A DNA stretch of 64,000 bases from Tiliqua scincoides (lineage: Eukaryota; Chordata; Lepidosauria; Squamata; Scincidae), in NCBI RefSeq assembly GCF_035046505.1, contig NC_089821.1, forward strand, positions 6,434,501 to 6,498,500, written 5' to 3'. The translations under genes were made by a program, and so were the position numbers. The first letter of the stretch is position 1; every line of letters starts with the position of its first letter. Below, one piece after another: positions 32,210 through 42,156 of this stretch. Under the pieces are notes generated by a model. It had not been told where the DNA came from. It ran no database searches and saw only the letters and a list, made by a program, of their open reading frames with translations.

Positions 32210-33466
32210 CATCAAGATCCATAGTGTCACGTGGGCAGTTATAAACAAGGTACTTTTATATAGCTGTCAACCAAATTAGCCCCCCCCCCCCCAATCTCTC
32301 CAAATGGCGCACATCAGGGCCTGGTTTCCTTGTTTTGTCCCTGGACGACTTGTCATGTTTGGATACTGTGTGAAGTGTCTTTTCCATGGTATATTGTTTG
32401 TTTGCTACTTCTGGCATCAATCTGCCCGACTGAAGGGGATTAGGAAGACTTTGATAGGTACTTGTAAAGTTGGATTTGTCTTATGAAAGAAGATGCAGCG
32501 TGAGGTGGCAGACAGCCAGGCGACAAAAAAAAAAAAAATATGACTGGTTTCTTTAAAAATATGCTGCTGCTATTCTAAATCTCCGGCGGTGACACTGAGC
32601 ATCTTTCTCTTGTGGCTTTTTTTGCCAGTCAGAAACTAAGCTGTTTTACATTCTGTGCTGCTCTGGTTCTTTCCAAAGTCCTTGAATGCTGGCTTGCCAA
32701 ACACAGATTGCTTGCAAGAAGAAATATATTTTGCAATCGTTGCCATCTCAATGATACTTTGAGCTTACCAGCTGTCTGCAGGTAGCCACAGATGAATGCT
32801 TGGAGGTGGAATTTACGACTCTTCCCATTTCACAGATTGGAAAACTGAAGCTTTGAGAATTGCAGCAGCCCATTCCGATCCCACGCCACACCGTAGCATG
32901 GAGCCGTGCCATGGAGGTCCATGGTGGGGGGTGATCAGGAGGCCTGCTAGTGATATAATGTTTTCCTTTGCCTCTCTGTCGTCTTCCTGATGGCTTATGA
33001 ATCTCCTTGGACCTATATCAGCTATAAGTCCAAAGAGAGAAAAGGGGAACAAAGGGAAGGGGGATAGGTTTCTGTTGCAAGCCAGTACCGCCTGAATCCA
33101 CCCTTCCCTCCCCTTATCCACCCTGAGTCTCCCCCTGACCTTCCCCTTCGCACCAATGACATCCCACCCCACTGACTTACTGAGGCTGATCAACGTCCAG
33201 GGTCAGTGGCAGCATGGCTTTGATGCTTCTGCCGCTTTGCAGGGGAGGCTCAGATTGGCCTAGCAGTAGTGCACTCCTCATGCCATCCATTGTGCAACAA
33301 TTGGACATTAATTGCACAAGGCCCCACCACAAGTTTTATGGCTTACCAGATATCAAAACCAATGTGTCCCATGCATCCACATGCAACCTTGATTCCCAGC
33401 AGAGAAGTATTTTCTGCTGAACCAGAATCAGGAAACAGCCACAAGGCATTTATTGTGCATGCCTGC
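32210..33466. other. Stretch without recognisable gene
   Basis: C homopolymer at 32280-32292 and an A run at 32526-32538. No gene or repeat family recognised in the rest. Confidence 0.45.
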
Positions 33467-33483
33467 TTTGGTTGGTTGGTTGG

Positions 33484-33627
33484 TTGGCAACCTTCAGTCT
33501 CGAAAGACTATGGTATAAGCCTACAGCACCCGGTATTCCCAGGTGGTCTCCCATCCAAGTACTAACCAGGCCTGACCCTGCTTAGCTTCCAAGATCAGAC
33601 AAGATTGGGCATGTGCAGGGTAACAGT
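33484..33627 (-). mobile_element. 5S-SINE, single unit
   Basis: Minus strand: 5S rRNA-like body (GAAGCTAAGCAGGGTCAGGC, TTAGTACTTGGATGGGAGAC, GGGAATACCGGGTGCTGTAG) followed by the RL tail (ATACCATAGTCTTTCGAGAC ... GGTTGCCAA). The tail continues as CCAACCAACCAACCAA (33467-33486), a tetramer microsatellite in the place of poly(A). Confidence 0.93.
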
Positions 33628-33747
33628 TGCTTCCCCTCACCAGAGCCCAATTATTGGGATGTTGGTGTTCAGATTCCAAGTCTGTGAATATGTCTGGTGG
33701 GAAGACTTGAACCAGGAAGAGCTAAGTTACAATTTCCGCTCTGGTTG

Positions 33748-33990
33748 GTTGGTTGGCAACCTTCCGTCTCGAAAGACTATGGTATAAGCCTACAGCACCC
33801 GGTATTCCCAGGCGGTCTCCCATCCAAGTACTAACCAGGCCTGACCCTGCTTAGCTTCCCAGATCATGGTATAAGCCTACAGCACCCGGTATTCCCAGGT
33901 GGTCTCCCATCCAAGTACTAACCAGGCCTGACCCTGCTTAGCTTCCGAGATCAGACGAGATCGGGCATGTGCAGGGTAACAGTTGTTTGT
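33748..33990 (-). mobile_element. 5S-SINE, dimeric copy
   Basis: Minus strand: from 33990 a complete 5S body starting CTGTTACCCTGCACATGCCC, through GGGTGCTGTAGGCTTATACC. This joins directly at about 33868 to a second body lacking its first ~60 bp (from TGGGAAGCTAAGCAGGGTCA), then the RL tail and CCAA repeats. Two 5S bodies therefore share one RL tail. Confidence 0.9.
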
Positions 33991-34699
33991 TGGACAACAC
34001 AACAACATGGAATTTGTGGCATGTCATTCTTGTGCATCATGGATTTGGTTTTGCTTGTGAGAAGTAAAGTCTCATCCCTCTCAGTCTCACCTTCCCAGCT
34101 GCAGGGCTGTGGTAGGATAGCATCAAGATAATATACATGAGCCTCTCAGAAAACACTAGACAAATGAATAAGCATTATTATAAGTAACAACTTGCAAGTC
34201 CAAAAACATCAAAATGGAGATTTTGTAGCCAAAATCAGTTTTATTTACTATGACGAGGGGTCCTAAAATATAAGCAATATATCACAGTTATGAATGTATG
34301 GCAGTACTCTGGATCTACATGCTCATAGATCTTTTAGTGCAGGACTATTGCCCATAATGACAACATATGGGGATAAGAACAGACTCTTCATGACCAAAGC
34401 TATCACACCGTTCTTCACTGAATCATATGGAGACTTTCAGGAAACTCCTCTTGGACTTCAATGTCAGCCGAAAGTTGTAGAAGGTCCCACCTGCATCACT
34501 GGTTAATGGAATCCTTTGGAGAAAATTCATCTTGCATGTCACCTAAGTGCCTTGCTTTCCCTCTTCTTACCAGTTTAATAACCACACAGGGTTCGTAGGC
34601 AGTGGTGGACCTCCCCAGCCCTGCATCCCAGGGCAAAGGTCTGAGGTGGCACCTCCCCCATGGGATGCCACCAACCTCCATGTGAAAATCCACCCCCCA
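33991..34699. other. Stretch without recognisable gene
   Basis: At 34595-34660, GCAGTGGTGGACCTCCCC and CATCCCAGGGCAAAGG resemble the start of the hAT-like repeat at 51895. The rest is unassigned. Confidence 0.45.
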
Positions 34700-35655
34700 C
34701 TTACCTAGAGTGCACGGTGCCTCGTGCGACTCCAGGATGTGTTGGGGAAGCCTCCTGAAAGTTCCCCGATGCTTTAAACTGTGCTTCCGGGAAGCTGGAA
34801 GCACAATTTCTGGAAGCTGGAAGCACAATTTCTGGCCTTGTTGGGAGAGACTTCTGCGAGGTCCTAAAGCTCCGCAAGGCTCTGAGCCTGATCTGGCACT
34901 TGTAACAGATCCTAACCCCACTCCTTGGTGACCCTATGCAACTCTGGGCAGCTCGGATCTGTGCCACCTTTTTAGGTGGCGCAGGTCTGAGTAGCCCCAT
35001 CGAGATTGCTGCGGTGTTACCTGGGAACACCTGCGGAAACCTGCGGTTTCCCCTGGGGGCTGGGGATAAGAATAGGCCCTCAGTTTGGCTGTACTTGTCG
35101 TAAGAGGCGACTAAACAGCCACCGGGTAGATGGGACTCGTCAGCCTGGGAAGGCAGCTCATCTGAGAGAAGGAAAACTCTGATCCCAAACCTCCACTGCC
35201 TTGTGGCTACATCCAGTTAGGGAAAAGGTTTCAGGAGTCAACCTCGAGGCAAAATCCGGAGCCGGAGTCCCTGAGGCAGTTCATGGCTGAACACAGTCAC
35301 GTTCTGGCAACTCCTGCAACGCCGCAGGAACCAACCGTATTGGCTTCTGCCTTTCCATTGGATCATTCCAGCGACGTGGAGAGGGGGGATTTGCTGCATG
35401 GGTAACAGTCTATCCTCCATATCTACTTTACCCAGGCTTTGCGCACTGGAGAGGACACTCTGTTCCAGAACCACCATTTAGAGCGCGATACCATAGTCTT
35501 CCAAGACTGAAGGATGCCAACAACATACCTGGGAAAGGGGAATGAACTCCCCTTGTCCCTGGCTGGGCTGCAACCAGCCCCAATCCCGTGTTGGATATAG
35601 GGCAGGCCAGCTGGCCTCCCCATTCCAGCAAGGGTTAGGATTGGGCTGCCCAAAG
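34700..35655 (-). mobile_element. MITE-C copy split by an RL-derived element
   Basis: Antisense MITE-C pieces (CAGCTCGGATCTGTGCCACC; GGTGGCGCAGGTCTGAGTAG) before 35027. They continue after 35526 with GGGAAAGGGGAATGAACTCC and CAAGGGTTAGGATTGGGCTG. The two parts read on when the insert 35028-35525 is removed. The outer left border is uncertain. Confidence 0.65.
35028..35525 (+). mobile_element. Short RL-derived element, 498 bp
   Basis: A head with CTGTACTTGTCGTAAGAGGC and GACTAAACAGCCACCGGG is joined near 35462 to the last ~70 bp of RL (TGTTCCAGAACCACCATTTA, GCGCGATACCATAGTCTTC). It is flanked by TACCTGGGAA at 35018-35027 and 35526-35535. The head has no coding capacity and shares CTACTTTACCCAGGC and ACTGGAGAG with the RL derivative at 53884, so it is probably RL 5' UTR. 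It looks like a non-autonomous passenger of RL, comparable in design to BovA beside BovB. Confidence 0.8.
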
Positions 35656-36344
35656 CATAAAAGGCCACCTCTGAACTCTGAAGCCTGCATTTGTCACCTG
35701 AAATACAAAACTGATCCAGTGAAGTTCAGCATATAGATCATTTATACAGATTAAAATTAGTAGATGCGTTTCACCATTCATCATGAGTCGTGAAAGTCTA
35801 CTGTGTGACATTTGAAGGTAAAAAAAAACTTACAAAAATGCCATCTGTTTGCGGCCAATTACTGGGAAAGGCAAATGGATCAAATCTTCTCAGTTAATGC
35901 ACAGTCCTTGTCCAGATGACTAGCTTTATTATTCCCAATTCACTTGCTTTTTGTTAAAAGCCTACTGACACATATCTGTTTGATAGGAAGTCCTGTGTCT
36001 AAAATGGCATTTTATGAGCACATGCATGGAAGAACAGCCCTGTCTGTTGATTTACCCTTCACTCCGCTGTTCCACTGTGTGGACAGAATGGGACAAATTC
36101 ACCCATGCAATAAACTGATGGACTTCTAACTGAGAAAGCGATTGCCCAGCAGTGGTTCTATGTACAGCAAAACCTTGCACTTTCGTCTGCTTGGGGACCA
36201 GGGCATGGATGAAAGTAAAAAAAAAATGGATGAATGTCAAAGCAGAGCCTTTCAGCCTTTAGCTTGCAAATATATTTTGGCTGGCAAGAAATGCCAACAG
36301 CTATACAATATATGCAAATGCACGCAAAACTTACAGTAAACAGA
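35656..36344. other. Stretch without recognisable gene or repeat
   Basis: A runs at about 35822 and 36218. No gene or repeat family recognised. Confidence 0.45.
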
Positions 36345-36690
36345 AATAAGAACATAACAAGAGCCCACTGGATCAGGCCAAAGGCCCATCCAGTCCAGCT
36401 TCCTGTATCTCACAGTGGCCCACCAAATGCTTCAGGGAACACACTAGACAACAGCCACAAGGCAGCCTGCCTCTACCTTGCAGATACCTATCATGACTTA
36501 TAACCCGTGATGAACTTTTCATCCAGAAATTTGTCCAATCCCTTCTTAAAGGCATCTAGGCAAGATGCCATCACTACTTCCTGTGGCAAGGAGTTCCAAA
36601 GTCTAATTACACGCTGGGTAAAGAAATATTTTCTTTTGTCTGTTCTAACTCTCCTGACACTCAACTTTAGCGGATGTCCCTTGGTTCTGG
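36345..36690 (-). mobile_element. CR1 3' end, minus
   Basis: Minus-strand translation near 36690-36490 gives RTKGHPLKLSVRRVRTDKRK and LWNSLPQEVVMASCLDAFKK, then FITGYKS and stop. The 3' UTR ends near 36345. Single terminal unit. Confidence 0.9.
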
Positions 36691-36806
36691 TGTTATGAGA
36701 AAGAAAAAAGAGCAAATGAAAGCATAAAGAATAAACATACAAAGTCGATGTTTGTTGTGGTAATTTGAAAGAAATTGGATGAAAAAGGAAAGCACCTTGA
36801 CACGAT

Positions 36807-37118
36807 TCTGTGGAACTCCTTGCCACAGGATGTGGTGCTGGCGTCTAGCCTAGACGCCTTTAAAAGGGGATTGGACGAGTTTCTGGAGGAAAAATCCATT
36901 ATGGGGTACAAGCCATGATGTGTATGCGCAACCTCCTGATTTTAGGAATGGGTTAAGTCAGAATGCCAGATGTAGGGGAGAGCACCAGGACGAGGTCTCT
37001 TGTTATCTGGTGTGCTCCCTGGGGCATTTGGTGGGCCGCTGTGAGATACAGGAAGCTGGACTAGATGGGCCTATGGCCTGATCCAGTGGGGCTGTTCTTA
37101 TGTTCTTATGTTCTTATG
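36807..37118 (+). mobile_element. CR1 3' end, plus
   Basis: Starts inside WNSLPQDVV coding sequence (GTGGAACTCCTTGCCACAGG), continues through the 3' UTR and ends in three octamer repeats (GTTCTTATGTTCTTATG, 37097-37117). It is head-to-head with the minus-strand CR1 at 36345-36690, 116 bp apart. Confidence 0.92.
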
Positions 37119-37329
37119 ATTTGTAATGTGGTTATAATTGAAAACTCTGAAAGAGCAAAGCAATGGAAGTCAAGTGGGTGGCAGGCAAGGTTTTGTTGTA
37201 ATGGGCTTGCACCAAGGCCTCTTTGGAAGTTTGATCGTGCTGAAAAAGACAAATGATGCTGAGGAAATCAGAACATTGATTTTTGAACATATCAACCTCC
37301 ATTATATTGAATCAGAGCATTGATCCACT

Positions 37330-37490
37330 TTGTGGAGTTTTGTGTGTTGTGGCTGGACACATCTCCCTAAGGACTCAGCCAATGGTCTTTCTCAGCACCT
37401 GAGACCCTCCTTAGCTACATATCCCAGGATTTGAACTGTGGATCCTTCTGCATGCAAAGCAAGCGCATTACCTCCAAGTCATGTTCCTCT
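37330..37490 (-). mobile_element. tRNA-derived SINE, minus
   Basis: On the minus strand GCATGCAGAAGGATCCACAG and TTCAAATCCTGGG form a tRNA body with B box. They are followed by GCTGAGAAAGACCATTGGCT, as in the common reptile SINE. Confidence 0.65.
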
Positions 37491-37888
37491 TGCCAACTGT
37501 GGAGAAAGGGACTTTGCTCTTCTGAAATGGGGATCAGGTTATACACTCTAACCATCAGAGGACAAAATATGGAGAGAAGACTGTGTATGTGCACATGATA
37601 CAGAGAACACTTCCCCCAGGATATGCAATGGTTGCAAATGAGTCTGTTCTTCCTGCTTCATATGGGAGTGAAGACAAAGGAACTTGTACATGGATAGGCT
37701 GTTAGGGTTAGCTATACTGAACATTTTCAAAACGAGCATTAGTTTTGCCAAGTTCATCCAAAGCATAACTTTAGATTTTGCTGAAAACATTGTTTCTGTT
37801 TGAAGACTGAGAGCAGCTTATTTGCTGCCCAAAGAAGGATTGTTCCAAAAACAAACAAAAAAGTGTTCCAAACAACCTATCCATGTAC

Positions 37889-38075
37889 AACAGGGGTGGC
37901 CAACACTTGGCACATGTACCACTAGTGCCACACAGACATTTTCTACATGGCAAGTGCAAAGTTGCCATAATTTTTTTAAAAAAATTTAAATAATAACAAA
38001 GAAAGCACTGAAGCAGTTTAGAGTGTCCTTGATTTATTTACTGCTCCAAGGCACATTCAAGGAGCCACACCTACT
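37889..38075 (+). mobile_element. hAT-like fragment
   Basis: CAGGGGTGGCCAACACTTGG is a typical hAT (Charlie-like) end. CCAAGGCACATTCAAGGAGC near 38048 looks like part of the interior. The right end is not found. Confidence 0.45.
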
Positions 38076-38365
38076 CTGCTTGATTTGGTATTGGTGGAGC
38101 TCTGAAGAAGTGAGGGGCAGGCTGTAGAAGGTGGCAGGGCTGGGCAGGGCAGCACAGAGATGGCCAATGAGATCAGCAAAGCCCTGATGACCAAACTGGG
38201 CAGAGATACCAACTTCAGGAAAATCACCATAAAGAAAAATAACCCCTCTAATTGTGCAAGCCTGGAAGTTTTGCTCATACTCTTGCCCACTTGAGTGCAG
38301 AGGAAGGAACAGAGTGATGACAGCAGCACTGGTAGGTTTCAGAATGAAATTTAATTAGTCAACTC

Positions 38366-38515
38366 AGCAACTACTACCCTGTACAAGCCCGATCTTGTCT
38401 GATCTCGGAAGCTAAGCAGGATCAGGCCTGGTTAGTATTTGGATGGGAGACCGCCTGGGAATACCGGGTGCTGTAGGCTTATACCATAGTCTTTCGAGAC
38501 TGAAGGTTGCCAACC
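38366..38515 (+). mobile_element. 5S-SINE
   Basis: Body TCTGATCTCGGAAGCTAAGC, GGCCTGGTTAGTATTTGGAT, GGGAGACCGCCTGGGAATAC, CGGGTGCTGTAGGCTT. Then the RL tail ATACCATAGTCTTTCGAG ... GGTTGCCAA. The 5S A box and C box regions are well kept. The first ~25 bp differ from true 5S rRNA. Confidence 0.93.
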
Positions 38516-38744
38516 ATGGTTAATATAGGGACTCACCTCAGTGAGTTGCTTCAAATCAAGAGTCCTACTGATTGTCATTCTTCTTTAAAGACTGCAATCT
38601 CCCAAATTTTATTAGAAGTTTTGTGGGCCAACAGGAACCAGCGATGAACCCTGAGATTTGATCTGCTGTTCAAAGTTTCCCTGCCCTAAGCATTTAAAAT
38701 CCAACCCTGCGGAGCTTATACTAAACTCAGTGTCATTTCAAAAG

Positions 38745-39540
38745 GGATCCAGGAAATTACAGACTGGTCAGTTTAATACCTGTTCCAGGTAAAGTGGTGG
38801 AAAGCATTTATATAAAATTACTGAGCATATGCAAGGAACAACTTTGGCAAAGGAGTATCAGCAAATGTTAAGTCCCATCTCATTATCCTTCTAGAGCTTT
38901 TTGAAAGCATCAGCGGGTTTCTGGATGGAGGTAAGGCACTTGGATTTTCAAAAAAAAAATAAAAACAAAAACATTTGTCAAAAGCTCTCATCAAGGACTC
39001 TTGAATAATATTTATTAACAGTATTTATATACCGCTTTTCAACTAAAAGTTCACAAAACGGTTAACAGAGAAAAATCCAATAGCTAACGGCTCCCTGTCC
39101 CAAAAGGGCTCACAATCTAAAAAGATGCAAAAGAATACCAGCAGACAGCCACTAGAATGGACACTGCTGGGGTAAGATTATTATTATTTTATTATTATTA
39201 TTTTATTAATTTATACCCCGCTTTTTTGCCCAACGGGCACTCAAGGCGGCTTACAATTTAAAAGTGCAACATGAAAAACAATTAAAAACAATTTACAATA
39301 ATTAAAGATGGGCCAGTTACTCTCCCCCTGATAAAAAAGGAGCACCCACTTGAAAAAGTGCCTCTTACCCAATTAGCAGGGGTAAAGAAACTTAGCTGTC
39401 ACAGAATAAGAGGAGAGGTACTTTTGAGATAACTGGTTAAAGAACAAGAAGCAACGAGTCAAGATAAATGGAGAATTTCCAGCGTGGAGAGAAACAGAAA
39501 GAGGGGTCCCCCAAGGATCTGTGTTGGAACCTGTTATCAA
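38745..39540 (+). mobile_element. Decayed CR1-like RT remnants
   Basis: 38760-38800 translates as NYRPVSLIPVPGKVVES, a CR1/L2 RT block. 39480-39530 resembles RKRGPPRICVGT, the [10 protein letters not shown] region. The middle (39001-39360) is replaced by LINE/SINE tails. Many changes; an old copy. Confidence 0.6.
39001..39300. repeat. Two LINE/SINE tail fragments
   Basis: 39010-39120 (TATTTATATACCGCTTTTCA ... GGGCTCACAATCTAAAAAG) and 39185-39290 (TTTATACCCCGCTTTTTTGC, AAGGCGGCTTACAATTTAAA) are the common reptile tail motif, each behind an ATT-rich run. Confidence 0.6.
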
Positions 39541-39884
39541 CAGTTCCTGATCCTGAAACATAGCATTAACAGCTAGTTTCCATCCTCTGTTGGCCCTAAA
39601 GGAACTCTTATTTTTGTAATAGTTATTATTTACTGGTTCTACCAGAGGTTCCAGGCCCCAAGGACTACATCTCATCACTTCAGTAGCTGGAATATCTATA
39701 AGGAGCCATGGGAATACATGTTCATTGGTTCTTAAATGTATCACTGTGGCTCTAAATTCCATGATCTGGAGATTGTAGGTGAAGTTGCACCAAAGGCAGT
39801 CTCCATCGCTACCCTATGCTCTTTAGCTTGGAGGGGGAGGGAGAAAATTAAGGGCAGAAATGATAACAATTTGTAAGGTGTGGT

Positions 39885-40640
39885 GTGAGAGAGAGAGAGA
39901 TGTTCTTCTCCTTTCACAATACTAGAACCAAGGTCATCCAATTAAATTGACTGATGGGAGATCTAGGATAGACAAAAAAGAGATACTTCATATAAAAGCA
40001 GAATTTCTTTGCGGAAATCATCACTAGAGGATGTGGTGAGGGCCACTAGCTTGCATCAGTGGCATAGCAACAGGAGGGGAAGGACAGTAAGTACTGCAGA
40101 CACAGCAATTTGCAAAGTACCCCCTTCCACTCACCGCTGAGCCATTCCAGGCCGCAATGGCAAGTGGGAAGAGTCACTTATACGTTGCATTGCGGCACCT
40201 GCAGTATTTACCCATGGCATTCCCCCCGGTAGTTTCACTACTGACTTGGATAGGTTTAAAAGGGAATAGGACCATTCATGGAAGACAGGTCTACCAATGG
40301 CTTACCAATGGCACTTAAATGACACATTGCGGTCTCTGCGGTACTTACCTACAGCGCCTCCCCCTGCAGCTACACCTCTGGCTTGGACGGCTTTAAAAGG
40401 GAATAGGATCATTCGCAGAGGACAAGTTCAACAATGGCTACTTAATGGCTAGGTACTACCTCTGAGTTCAGTGGTAGTATGTCTCTGAATACAACTTGCA
40501 CTGAGGAGCAGTGATGGGAGAGAAGTAAGCCTGTCTCTCCTGTTTGTGGCAGCTGGTGAGTCACTGTGGGAAACAGTATGCTGGACTGGATGGGCCTTTG
40601 AACTGATCCAGCAGGGCTTTTCTTACATTCTTATGTAATG
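39885..40640 (+). mobile_element. Old CR1/L2-like 3' end with MITE insertions
   Basis: TTCACAATACTAGAACCAAG and GAGGATGTGGTGAGGGCC encode the NTRT / EDVV region of the ORF2 end. After the insertions, GGTTTAAAAGGGAATAGGA and GGCTTTTCTTACATTCTTATG complete a CR1-type 3' end. A ~140-bp part (about 40170-40312) is tandemly duplicated at 40313-40450. Confidence 0.7.
40057..40243. mobile_element. Foldback MITE, hAT-like, 187 bp
   Basis: Left end CAGTGGCATAGCAACAGG and right end, read inward, CAGTAGTGAAACTACCGGGG. Flanks GCTTGCAT and ACTTGGAT agree at 6 of 8 positions. The CR1-like ORF reads across it. Confidence 0.65.
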
Positions 40641-41620
40641 TCTGAGATGTGGTTAGTCTACTAGCCTGATCCGTCCTTGAAGGCCATAGTCTGAACGCAC
40701 CCTTGCAAAGAGTAGAGCATCGGCCACAGGTCTCAAGTGAACAAATCCCCTTTGGCCCAAGCAATTCAAACATTCCTGTAGATCAGGTTCAGTGGCAGTC
40801 ACCTGATTGGCTGTTGCCAATCTTGTGCTGCAAAACGATGCCATAGCGATATCTTCTCACTGAGGACAAGAACTCCGCCAGTGCCAATTAGGGAAGGAAA
40901 CCAGGAGAACTTCCAAAAGACAAAAGAGAAAGCGAATGAAAAAGCAATTGAATGCTAATGAGCATTTAGAAATTCCACTTGGCGCTGGAGGTGCCATTGA
41001 TTAGCCTTCCTAGCAAGTGGTCCTTTACTGTTCCCCGTTTGAAGCCAATTGGATTTTTCCATTCAAAGAGAAACTCTCCAGGCTAAATTTTCATCTACGT
41101 TCCACCAGGGCATAACAGGAGACGTGAGAGCCGCACTCTTTTTGAAATTAATCCCTCCCCGCACTGGAGTAAGCAGGGTCACCGATTCAGCATCTGGGCA
41201 TTGCAACAAGACATCAAGCTTGTGAAGACGGTTCATAGCAATCTGAAATAAGTGTCGGGCTTTATGGATGACGGTGGAACAGAACCGTGCTCCGTACAGA
41301 GCTATCACTTTAAAGCGTGTTTCTTGGGGCGACTGGAAGTGTTTCAAATTAGCATCAGAATGGGGCATGCTAAAATTAACGATGTAACCTTTTGATTTTG
41401 ATTACTGCTTATTTATTATTATTTTAATCAAGTCGGAAAACATGTTATTTTCTATTCTCCAAGGCCAAAAGTTTAAGCTCTGCATTTTTTTTCCTCCAAA
41501 TGCCGCAAGCCCATTAAAGCTGGGAGCAATTTCAAACCGCTTCCGATATTTTTTCCATTAGACAAACAAAAATATTGTAATTAATACATTCTTCTGTTGG
41601 TTGAGAAATCGACTCTACAT
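40641..41620. other. Unassigned, possibly unique sequence
   Basis: 40840-41620 lacks any repeat I recognise and has balanced composition. It is a candidate for single-copy, possibly conserved non-coding DNA. The open frame at 41063-41368 (minus) has no known motif. Confidence 0.4.
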
Positions 41621-41629
41621 TGTTGGATG

Positions 41630-41783
41630 CAGCAACTGTTACTCTGCACATGCCGGATCTCGTCTGATCTCGGAAGCTAAGCAGGGTCAGGCCTGGTTAG
41701 TACTTGGATGGGAGACTGCCTGGGAATACCGGGTGCTGTAGGCTTATACCATAGTCTTTCGAGACTGAAGGTTGCCAACCAAA
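41630..41783 (+). mobile_element. 5S-SINE, 154 bp, TSD TGTTGGATG
   Basis: Complete copy from CAGCAACTGTTACTCTGCAC through the 5S body to the RL tail and CCAACCAAA. It is flanked by TGTTGGATG at 41621-41629 and 41784-41792. The 9-bp TSD and exact borders make it the reference copy for the family. Confidence 0.95.
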
Positions 41784-42156
41784 TGTTGGATGGAAGAGGC
41801 AGCTGAGATGAATGACTCTTTCTCAGCAGTGTAGCTGTACAGGGTGCAAAGCACTAAGTTTTGCGAGGAGCCTCCCCAAGGGGGGGCAAACGGTCCCCCC
41901 TTCTTCCCTTTAGAGCCATTTCAGGGAGGGGGAGCAAAACAAAGTCATTCAAATGGCTCTGAAGGGGAGGGGGGTGGGTTTGCACACTGCGGGAAGGTTC
42001 CCTGCAAAACTTAGGGCGCAATCCTAACCAACTTTCCAGCACTGGCCTAGATGCAGTGCGGCCCCACGGTGAGGTAACAAGCATGCCTTTGCTTTGAGTA
42101 GGCCCCCTTGACTGCCTTCCCACTGCAGGATACAGCGCAAGCCACACTGGCACAGC

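Noticed and set aside
38366-38515. A functional 5S rRNA gene
   Set aside because: The first ~25 bp differ from 5S rRNA, the 3' end runs into the RL LINE tail, and other copies have TSDs. It is a SINE.
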